A DNA stretch of 64,000 nt. It comes from an uncultured Bacteroidales bacterium. GTDB taxonomy: Bacteria > Bacteroidota > Bacteroidia > Bacteroidales > UBA932. The notes below the pieces were generated by a model. That model was given only the letters and a program-made list of their open reading frames with translations. It did no database searches and was not told where the DNA came from. The stretch is taken from contig ONEX01000010.1 of the NCBI GenBank assembly GCA_900316955.1, positions 41,246 to 105,245 of the forward strand, written 5' to 3'. How positions within the stretch are numbered: position 1 is the first letter of the stretch; every line of letters starts with the position of its first letter. Below are positions 58,089 to 64,000 of the stretch, piece by piece. Made by a program: the position numbers and the translations under genes.

Positions 58089-59822
58089 CTATTCGTCCTT
58101 CGGCTTTTCGCCGTCGGCCTTGTCGGAAGGCTCCGGTTTCTCCGGCTCGTCACCGTGGGAGTCCTTGTACTTGAAGCGGCGGATCTTCTGGGTGGCGGTC
58201 TTCTCGAAGGGTTCCTTCATCGCATCGACCTCGCCGATCTTGGAGTTCTTGCCCACTTTCTTGTTCACCCAGTCCAGGACGGCCTTCTTGCGGATTTCCA
58301 GCTCCTCGAACCATTTGTCCTCGGTGGCCTGGTCCCAGTCGAGGGCGTTGTCGGCGAACTTGACGAGGGCGACGAGCTTGCCGTCGCGCTCCATCACGAG
58401 GGATTCTTCCACGCCTTCGATGTTGTTGATCACCTGCTCGATCTCCTCCGGGTAGATGTTCTCGCCGGAAGGACCCAGGATCGTGTTGTTCAGACGGCCC
58501 TTGATGTAGTAGTGGCCCGTCTCGTCCACGGTGGCGATGTCGTTGGTGTGGAACCAGCCTTCGTCGTCCAGGACCTGCAGCGTGCGCTCGGGATCCTTGT
58601 AGTAGCCCAGCATCACGTTGTCGCCGCGAACGACGATTTCGCCTTCGCCGTTGGCGGGGTTCACGTTGTCCAGCCGGATGTCGACCTTGTAGGTGGCCAC
58701 GCCGATGGACCCGAGATGCTTCTTCTTGTCCACCATGACGTTGCACACGAGCGGGGCGGTCTCGGTGAGGCCGTAGCCGATGGCGTAGGGGAACTTGCAC
58801 TCGATGAGGAACTGCTCCACCGCCGGGTCGAGCTTGGCGCCGCCGATGCCGAAGAAGGTGAGCTTGCCGCCGAATGTCTTCACCATCCGCCGGCCGATGA
58901 ACCAGCGTAGGATGCGCGGGATGTGCTGGTCGGCCCAGGAGAGGACGCGGCTCTTCTGGATCGTGGGGAGGACGCTGTTCTTCACCACCTTCTCGATGAT
59001 GAGCGGGACGGAGCACACGATGGTGGGCCGGACCTTCTTCATGGCGGCGAGAAGGATGGTGGGAGTCGGCGGTTTCTGGAGCGTGTAGCAGGTCGCGCCC
59101 ACATAGAAGGAGTACAGCGTGGAGACGCTCATCTCATAGGCGTGGGCGGCCGGCAGGATGCTCAGGAAGCGGTCTTTCTTGAAGGCGGGCTTGGCCTTGA
59201 AGGCCGCCGCCAGGTTGCTCGAGAGGTTGCGGTGGCTGAGCATCACGCCCTTGGCCTTCCCGGTGGTACCGGAGGTGTAGATGATGCAGGCCAGGTCGTC
59301 CGGCTGCGGGTCCTTCACCCAGCCGTTGCACTTGAAGTCCTCCTTGTTCTTCTTGAGGAACTCGAAGGTCTCGATGTCGATGATCAGGGTGAGCTTCGCC
59401 TTGCACTCCTCGCTCAGCTTGGGCATCATCCGCTTGGAGATGAAGATGGCCTTGGATTCGGAGTGGTTGAGGATGTTGGTGAGCTCGTGTTCGGAACTGT
59501 CGGGGAGGACGGGGACCGCCACGCGGCCGAAGGCCGTGGCGGAGAAGAACGCGACCACCCAGTTGGGCATGTTCTGCGAGAAGATCGCTACGCGGTCGCC
59601 GTGCTTGATCCCGAAGCGGGACATCCGCTGGGACAGGCGCTCGGTCTTGGTGCGGAAATCCGCGTAGGTGTATTGCTGGCCGCCGTCCACGAACTGGTAG
59701 GCGATCCGTTTGGCGTAGTTGGTGGTGGCGTAGTCAAAGACCTTGTGAAGGGTCGTACAGGTGTTCTCGCGGTTTCTGTACCGCCGCCAGGCTTTGTAGG
59801 GACTCTTGATTCTCTTGGCCAT
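58089..59822 (-). CDS. Long-chain acyl-CoA/acyl-ACP synthetase (AMP-binding)
   Basis: 577 residues of the ANL superfamily. P-loop YTSGTTGKAKGVMLSH (about 179-194), YGLTETAPL, hinge GRLNNTILGPSGENIYPEEI, and C-terminal basic region TATQKIRRFKY. A Glu/Lys/Pro-rich tail of about 20 residues is present. It activates fatty acids. It starts 18 nt after an acyltransferase gene, so the pair may incorporate exogenous or recycled fatty acids into phospholipid. Last gene of the parE operon. Confidence 0.92.
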   Translation of the reverse strand: MAKRIKSPYKAWRRYRNRENTCTTLHKVFDYATTNYAKRIAYQFVDGGQQYTYADFRTKTERLSQRMSRFGIKHGDRVAIFSQNMPNWVVAFFSATAFGRVAVPVLPDSSEHELTNILNHSESKAIFISKRMMPKLSEECKAKLTLIIDIETFEFLKKNKEDFKCNGWVKDPQPDDLACIIYTSGTTGKAKGVMLSHRNLSSNLAAAFKAKPAFKKDRFLSILPAAHAYEMSVSTLYSFYVGATCYTLQKPPTPTILLAAMKKVRPTIVCSVPLIIEKVVKNSVLPTIQKSRVLSWADQHIPRILRWFIGRRMVKTFGGKLTFFGIGGAKLDPAVEQFLIECKFPYAIGYGLTETAPLVCNVMVDKKKHLGSIGVATYKVDIRLDNVNPANGEGEIVVRGDNVMLGYYKDPERTLQVLDDEGWFHTNDIATVDETGHYYIKGRLNNTILGPSGENIYPEEIEQVINNIEGVEESLVMERDGKLVALVKFADNALDWDQATEDKWFEELEIRKKAVLDWVNKKVGKNSKIGEVDAMKEPFEKTATQKIRRFKYKDSHGDEPEKPEPSDKADGEKPKDE

Positions 59823-59840
59823 GTCTATAGTTCAAGTTCG

Positions 59841-60422
59841 TTAAGGGACGATGAATCCGTCCTTGTGCAGGCCCTGGATGCCCATCGGGCGATAGATGTC
59901 GTAGATGCGCTGCATGTCGGCCTTGGGATCGTCGGTGAGTTCGATGGGTTCGCCCACGCTGATTTTCTTGCGGCCCCAGTCGTAATAGCCGATGTACACC
60001 GTGGCGCCGGTCTCGCGGGCGATCAGGTGGAAGCCCGTCTTCCAGCGCTTGGTGGCCTTCCGGGTGCCTTCCGGGGCGATGGCGAGGTGGAACTCGTCCT
60101 CCTGGTCCATCACGTGGATCAGGCTCCGGACCATCGAGGCCGCGCTTTCGCGGTCCACGGGAACGGCGCCGCAGGCGCGGAGGATGGGGCCCATGGGCCA
60201 GAAGAAGAATTCCTTCTTGATCATGATGTGGGCCACCTTGCCGAACTGCGTGTAGAACAGGTAGCTCACGAGGAAATCCCAGACGCTCGTATGCGGGACG
60301 CCCAGGACGATGGCTTTCTTCTCCTTCATGGGGCCGCCGACGCTCTCCCAGCCCATCCGGCGAAGGAGCCAGCCGCAGAATTTCGCCCATCCGGGACGCA
60401 CGGTGCTCTTGATCTTGCTCAT
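59841..60422 (-). CDS. PlsC-like 1-acyl-glycerol-phosphate acyltransferase family protein
   Basis: 193 residues. The HX4D motif VPHTSVWDF (about 42-50) and the substrate motif APEGTRK (about 115-121) define the acyltransferase fold. It is shorter than usual PlsC (about 240) and resembles the compact acyltransferases of Bacteroidota. It starts 2 nt after the parE stop. Acts at the inner membrane on glycerophospholipid or a related acceptor. Confidence 0.87.
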   Translation of the reverse strand: MSKIKSTVRPGWAKFCGWLLRRMGWESVGGPMKEKKAIVLGVPHTSVWDFLVSYLFYTQFGKVAHIMIKKEFFFWPMGPILRACGAVPVDRESAASMVRSLIHVMDQEDEFHLAIAPEGTRKATKRWKTGFHLIARETGATVYIGYYDWGRKKISVGEPIELTDDPKADMQRIYDIYRPMGIQGLHKDGFIVP

Positions 60423-60424
60423 AG

Positions 60425-62347
60425 TTAAATGTTTACGTCTTCGAGTTCCTCCTCGCTGCGGAGGTTCTCCATGATGAAGCGCTGCCGTTCGGCGGTGTTG
60501 TCGCCCATATAGAATTCCATGATCTCGGAGATGGATTCCTCGTCGGCCAGCTTGACCGGGTCCAGGCGCATCTTCTCGCCGATGAACTCCACGAACTCGT
60601 GGGAGGAGATTTCGCCGAGGCCCTTGAAGCGGGTGATCTCCACGCCGGTCTTCAGGTCCTTCACGGCCTTCTCTTTCTCGTCGATGGAATAGCAGTAGCG
60701 CGTGGATTTCTTGTTGTGCACGCGGAAGAGGGGAGTCTGCAGGATGTGGACGTGGCCGCGGCGGATCAGGTCCGGGTAGTACTTCATGATGAAGGTGAGG
60801 ACCAGCATCCGGATGTGCATGCCGTCGTCATCGGCATCGGTGGCGACGATGATGTTGTTGTAGCGGAGGTCGTCCAGGTCCTCCTCCACGCCGAGGGCGG
60901 AGACGAGCAGGTTCAGTTCCTCGTTCTCGGCCACCTTCTTGCGGCTTTCCTTGAAGCAGTTGATGGGTTTGCCGCGCAGGGAGAACACGGCCTGCGTGTT
61001 CGCGTTGCGCACCTTGGTGATGGTACCCGACGCGGAGTCGCCCTCCGTGATGAAGATGGAGGTCTTCTCCCGCTCGTCCTCCTTGTTCTTCAGCGGCTTG
61101 TCGTTGAAGTGGATGCGGCAGTCGCGAAGCTTGCGGTTGTAGACATTGGCCTTCTTGTTCCGCTCGCGGGTCTTTTTCTGGATGCCGGCGATCTCCTCGC
61201 GCTCGGCCTGGGACTCCTTGATCTTCTTCTCGATGACCGGGACGATGTCCAGGTGCATGTGGAGGTAGTTGTCCAGGTTCTTGGACACGAAGTCGTTGAT
61301 GAAGCTGCGGATGGTGGGGCCGCGGTCGATGGCGGAGCTGCCGTCCTTGTTCTTCACCTGCCGCTCCCACATGTAGGTGGACCCGAGCTTGGTCTTGGTC
61401 TGGCCTTCGAAGATGGGTTCCTGGATCTGGATGGCGATGGCGCCCACGACGCCCTGGCGGACGTCCTCGGGCTTGTAGTCCTTCTTGAAGAAGTCCTTGA
61501 AAGTCTTGGCGATGGCCTCGCGGTAGGCGGCGAGATGGGTGCCGCCGTCGCGGGTGTTCTGGCCGTTGACGAAGGAGGAGATGTTCTCGCCGTAGCTGTT
61601 CCCGTGGGTGAGGACGATCTCGATGTCCGGGCCTTCGATGTGGATGAGCGGGTAGAGCGGCTTCTCGGACATGTTCTCGGTGACGAGGTCCAGCAGGCCG
61701 TTCTCGCTCTTGTAAGGTACGCCGTTCAGGACGAGGGTGAGCCCCTTCTTGAGGTAGGAGTAGTTCTTCACCATCGTTTCCACGATGTCCATGTGGAAGG
61801 AGTAGCCTTCGAACATCTGGTCGTCGGGGATGAAGCGGATGAGGGTGCCGTTCTTCTCGGTGGTCTCGCGCAGGCCGCTGTCCAGCAGGATGCCGCGGGA
61901 GTAGTGGGCGAAAGAGGACTGGCCGTCGCGGAAGGACTCCACCCAGAAGTCGGAGGAGAGGGCGTTCACGGCCTTGGTTCCGACGCCGTTCATGCCCACG
62001 GACTTCTGGAAGGCTTCCGTGTCGAACTTGCCGCCGGTGTTCAGCTTGGAGGTGACGTCCACCACGCTGCCGAGCGGGATGCCGCGGCCGAAGTCGCGCA
62101 CGGTCACGGTCTTGTCCTCGTCGATGGTGATGTCGATGCGCTTGCCGTAGCCCATCGAGAACTCGTCCACCGAGTTGTCGATGACTTCCTTCAGGAGGAC
62201 GTAGATGCCGTCTCCCTGCCGCTCACCGTTGCCCAGGCGGCCGATGTACATGCCGGAACGTCTCCGGATGTGCTCGTACCACTCCAGGGTGATGATATTC
62301 TGCTCGCCATAGTCGGCTCCGTTCTTCTTCAGCGTCTCTTCTGCCAT
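60425..62347 (-). CDS. parE: DNA topoisomerase IV subunit B
   Basis: 640 residues. GHKL ATPase N-terminus: LKEVIDNSVDEF, VRDFGRGIP, GMNGVGTKAVNAL. TOPRIM motifs: FITEGDSASGTI and ATDADDDGMHIR. Length and the Bacteroidota-type insertions favour ParE over GyrB. Together with ParC it decatenates daughter chromosomes; parC is not in this window. First gene of a three-gene operon with acyltransferase and acyl-CoA synthetase. Confidence 0.92.
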   Translation of the reverse strand: MAEETLKKNGADYGEQNIITLEWYEHIRRRSGMYIGRLGNGERQGDGIYVLLKEVIDNSVDEFSMGYGKRIDITIDEDKTVTVRDFGRGIPLGSVVDVTSKLNTGGKFDTEAFQKSVGMNGVGTKAVNALSSDFWVESFRDGQSSFAHYSRGILLDSGLRETTEKNGTLIRFIPDDQMFEGYSFHMDIVETMVKNYSYLKKGLTLVLNGVPYKSENGLLDLVTENMSEKPLYPLIHIEGPDIEIVLTHGNSYGENISSFVNGQNTRDGGTHLAAYREAIAKTFKDFFKKDYKPEDVRQGVVGAIAIQIQEPIFEGQTKTKLGSTYMWERQVKNKDGSSAIDRGPTIRSFINDFVSKNLDNYLHMHLDIVPVIEKKIKESQAEREEIAGIQKKTRERNKKANVYNRKLRDCRIHFNDKPLKNKEDEREKTSIFITEGDSASGTITKVRNANTQAVFSLRGKPINCFKESRKKVAENEELNLLVSALGVEEDLDDLRYNNIIVATDADDDGMHIRMLVLTFIMKYYPDLIRRGHVHILQTPLFRVHNKKSTRYCYSIDEKEKAVKDLKTGVEITRFKGLGEISSHEFVEFIGEKMRLDPVKLADEESISEIMEFYMGDNTAERQRFIMENLRSEEELEDVNI

Positions 62348-62370
62348 GATTGCCTCTTTTCACTATCTTG

Positions 62371-62378
62371 CAAAGATA
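62371..62378 (-). promoter_or_regulatory. Promoter -7 box of parE operon
   Basis: TATCTTTG on the minus strand, 23 nt before the ATG at 62347. Confidence 0.65.
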
Positions 62379-62436
62379 CGGAATAATCCCGACAAAGTCA
62401 ATCCTTTGCCGGGAGCAGAAAGCCGGCGGGCGGCCG

Positions 62437-63609
62437 CTATCGGACCTCGCCCACGAGGAACAGGTTGATGAGCGGGCGGGCCGGGCAGTTGGTGGTGAGG
62501 GTGAGCATGACGACCGTCTCGCCTTTCGGGAGGCGGGCGGTGTCCAGGGTGACCGGGATGCTGCCTTTGCCCTGCGCGGCGGTTTCGCCGGGGAGGGTGG
62601 CGGTGACGCCTTCCGCATCGGCGTCCAGGCTGTAGAACTGCAGGGCGGACTTGCCCTTGTTCGTGAAGGTGAAGGAGGCCTTGACCTTCTCGCCGGACTT
62701 GGCCGTGCCGAAGGAGACGGTGCTCTCGTCGAAGATGCACTGGGCGGAGTTCTTGCGCTGCTCCGGCGTCCAGGAGGCGAAGTTCCCCCGGGTGAGGGCC
62801 GTCACGGTGAGGGGCTTCGCGGCCTTCACGCCGTTGATGACGGGCGTCGCGCTATAGACGTGCCTGCCCCAGAGGGCCGGATCGGCCTTGACGGAAAAGC
62901 GCAGGGCGGCGGTCTCGCCGGCCGGCACGGTGGCGGGGACCACCTCGATGGTCAGGTTGGGGGAGACGTTGGTGAAGGAGACCTTCATGGGCTGCTTGCC
63001 CAGGTTCGCGATCTTCGCCTCGTCGGAGGAGGACTCGCCCTGGAGCACGTTCGAGACCTTGTAATTCAGGGACTTCAGGCCCATGGAACCGAGTTTCACG
63101 GCACCGAAGAGCTCGGAAAGGGGCTTCTTCTTCTCGTGCACCAGGCCGCGCAGCCGCAGGATGACGGGCTTGCCCACGCCGGCGATATAGACGGTCAGGG
63201 TCTTGTCGAAGGGGACGGGGCCGTCCTCGTTCTTGTAGGTCGCGGAGATCGTGCCGGTCTTGCCGGGCTGGATGGGCTCCCGCGTCCACTGCGCATCGGT
63301 GCAGCCGCAGGAGGTCACCACCTCATAGATGGCGATGGGCTCCTTGCCGACGTTCTTGACCGTGAAGAGGCAGGTCTGGGGGCCGTCGTCGATGCTGATG
63401 TCGCCGAAGTCGTGGACGGTCTTGTCGAACTCCACGACCTCCCCGACCTGGAGACCGTCTTCCGTGCTGTCGTCGGGCGCGACGGCCATGGTGGGATTCT
63501 CGGTGGTCTGGCCCAACTCTTGCATAGCCTTGTTCACCTCCGCGCTCCGGGCATTGCGGCAACCGCAGACGGCGGCGAGGATCGCGGCGCAGTATAATAC
63601 GTGTTTCAT
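62437..63609 (-). CDS. DUF1573-repeat lipoprotein
   Basis: 390 residues. The lipobox AVCGC puts the acylated Cys near residue 15-17. An immunoglobulin-like DUF1573 domain (about 60-150: HDFGDISIDDGPQTCLFTVK, then TSCGCTDAQW) is followed by two related sandwiches, ending with FGTAKSGEKVKASFTFTNKG. Function unknown; these are widespread in Bacteroidota envelopes. The start at 63609 (MKHVLY) is preferred over 63612 because it gives a normal signal peptide and the same 7-nt distance to the -7 box seen at other genes. Confidence 0.85.
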   Translation of the reverse strand: MKHVLYCAAILAAVCGCRNARSAEVNKAMQELGQTTENPTMAVAPDDSTEDGLQVGEVVEFDKTVHDFGDISIDDGPQTCLFTVKNVGKEPIAIYEVVTSCGCTDAQWTREPIQPGKTGTISATYKNEDGPVPFDKTLTVYIAGVGKPVILRLRGLVHEKKKPLSELFGAVKLGSMGLKSLNYKVSNVLQGESSSDEAKIANLGKQPMKVSFTNVSPNLTIEVVPATVPAGETAALRFSVKADPALWGRHVYSATPVINGVKAAKPLTVTALTRGNFASWTPEQRKNSAQCIFDESTVSFGTAKSGEKVKASFTFTNKGKSALQFYSLDADAEGVTATLPGETAAQGKGSIPVTLDTARLPKGETVVMLTLTTNCPARPLINLFLVGEVR

Positions 63610-63616
63610 CATACGA

Positions 63617-63648
63617 CAAAGTTACGAGGTGATAGTTTGAAAAACAAA
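63617..63648 (-). promoter_or_regulatory. Promoter of DUF1573 gene
   Basis: On the minus strand TTTG (63645-63648), 20 nt, then TAACTTTG (63617-63624), 7 nt before the ATG. Confidence 0.75.
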
Positions 63649-63665
63649 TTTAATGCCTATATTTG
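63636..63665 (+). promoter_or_regulatory. Promoter of ferredoxin gene
   Basis: TTTG (63636-63639), 18 nt, then TATATTTG (63658-63665). It overlaps the -33 region of the divergent DUF1573 promoter. Confidence 0.7.
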
Positions 63666-63710
63666 CATACCAATTTAGGAAGACACAACAACAATTAAAG
63701 AATCACTATT

Positions 63711-63884
63711 ATGGCTTACGTAATCAATCCCGATCTCTGCATGGCTTGTGGAACTTGCCAGGGTGAATGCCCGACCGGCGCCATCAAGGAAGGCGACGTC
63801 TACAGCATCGACGCCGATGTCTGCATCGACTGCGGCACCTGCGCCGGCGTCTGCCCGTGCGAAGCGATCGCTCCCGGCGAGTAA
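63711..63884 (+). CDS. 2[4Fe-4S] ferredoxin
   Basis: A 57-residue low-potential electron carrier. Two cluster-binding motifs are complete: CMACGTCQGECP (from residue 10) and CIDCGTCAGVCP (from residue 38). It begins MAYVINPD, as in clostridial-type ferredoxins. Promoter 45 nt upstream and a terminator downstream make it a single-gene unit. Likely partners are pyruvate:ferredoxin oxidoreductase or hydrogenase, not seen here. Confidence 0.96.
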   Translation: MAYVINPDLCMACGTCQGECPTGAIKEGDVYSIDADVCIDCGTCAGVCPCEAIAPGE

Positions 63885-63904
63885 TTTCCGGAAAGCAAAC
63901 TGAA

Positions 63905-63950
63905 AGAAGGTGACTAAAAAGTCTGTTGACTGATTGGTCACCTTCTTTTT
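63905..63950 (+). terminator. Rho-independent terminator of ferredoxin gene
   Basis: AGAAGGTGAC (63905-63914) pairs with GTCACCTTCT (63937-63946), followed by T residues; the loop is 22 nt. Nothing further is recognised up to the window end apart from a small TGCCC/GGGCA hairpin near 63970. Confidence 0.8.
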
Positions 63951-64000
63951 GTATAAAGAGAGAAACCGTGCCCTTTTGGGGCATCAAAATAATAGCTATT

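Noticed and set aside
63784-63987. Minus-strand frame over the ferredoxin gene
   Set aside because: Arg-rich shadow across the ferredoxin gene and its terminator, with no family features.

Overview
The window reads as the chromosome of a GC-rich member of the Bacteroidales, probably an uncultured gut or rumen fibre degrader. Support comes from about twenty intergenic promoters with the Bacteroidota -7 box TAnnTTTG (several with a TTTG -33 box 18-20 nt upstream), Bacteroidota-type families (DUF4831, DUF1573, a two-ATPase ABC-F protein, a porin with an outer-membrane beta-barrel look), few strong Shine-Dalgarno sites, and a large set of secreted plant-wall hydrolases. No SusC/SusD pair, rRNA, tRNA, CRISPR array or prophage is visible.

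Layout. 1-2.7 kb: a partial gene, an ECF sigma factor, a fragment of a REP-associated (Y1) transposase and an ABC-F ATPase. 2.7-15.4 kb: a xylan region: a GH10-CE1 fusion; a minus-strand operon GH3, CE1 esterase, steroid-5-alpha-reductase-like membrane enzyme, Old-Yellow-Enzyme flavoprotein; a divergent GH43; an acyl-CoA ligase and a divergent AraC regulator. 15.5-25.5 kb: GH94 phosphorylase plus GH28, a HigBA toxin-antitoxin pair, SGNH hydrolase, a double alpha/beta hydrolase and a second GH3. 25.5-36.4 kb: complete L-rhamnose catabolism (AraC regulator, rhaB, rhaA, rhaT, rhaD), a GH2 enzyme with an inserted LamG-like domain, and a dihydrolipoyl dehydrogenase. 36.4-46.1 kb: operon trkA, CBM9 protein, serB, porin; an M48 lipoprotein peptidase; operon zeta-like kinase, tldD, pmbA, glycosyltransferase. 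46.1-50.6 kb: a DUF3990/XRE toxin-antitoxin cassette and two tandem POT peptide transporters. 50.7-64 kb: lpxL-like acyltransferase, DUF4831, pepD, hrpB; ribosomal operon rpsF-rpsR-rplI; a candidate small RNA; operon parE, acyltransferase, acyl-CoA synthetase; a DUF1573 lipoprotein; a short 2[4Fe-4S] ferredoxin.

How the genes fit together. GH10/CE1, CE1, GH3 and GH43 would cut xylan and remove ester and arabinose branches. GH28 and GH2 act on pectin-like side chains, GH94 phosphorolyses beta-gluco-disaccharides, and rhaBATD consumes the rhamnose released.

Most notable points. (1) The DUF3990/XRE cassette lies between 28-nt near-identical direct repeats that duplicate the 5' end of the kinase gene; removing it restores a continuous POT-POT-kinase-tldD-pmbA-GT operon with a 10-nt gap. 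(2) A family of 28-nt palindromes recurs about ten times, including in-frame inside GH94 and ABC-F and at two rha gene junctions, in a genome carrying a RAYT fragment. (3) A steroid-reductase-like pair is built into a xylan operon. (4) A promoter-hairpin-terminator unit at 57960-58085 looks like an undescribed small RNA.
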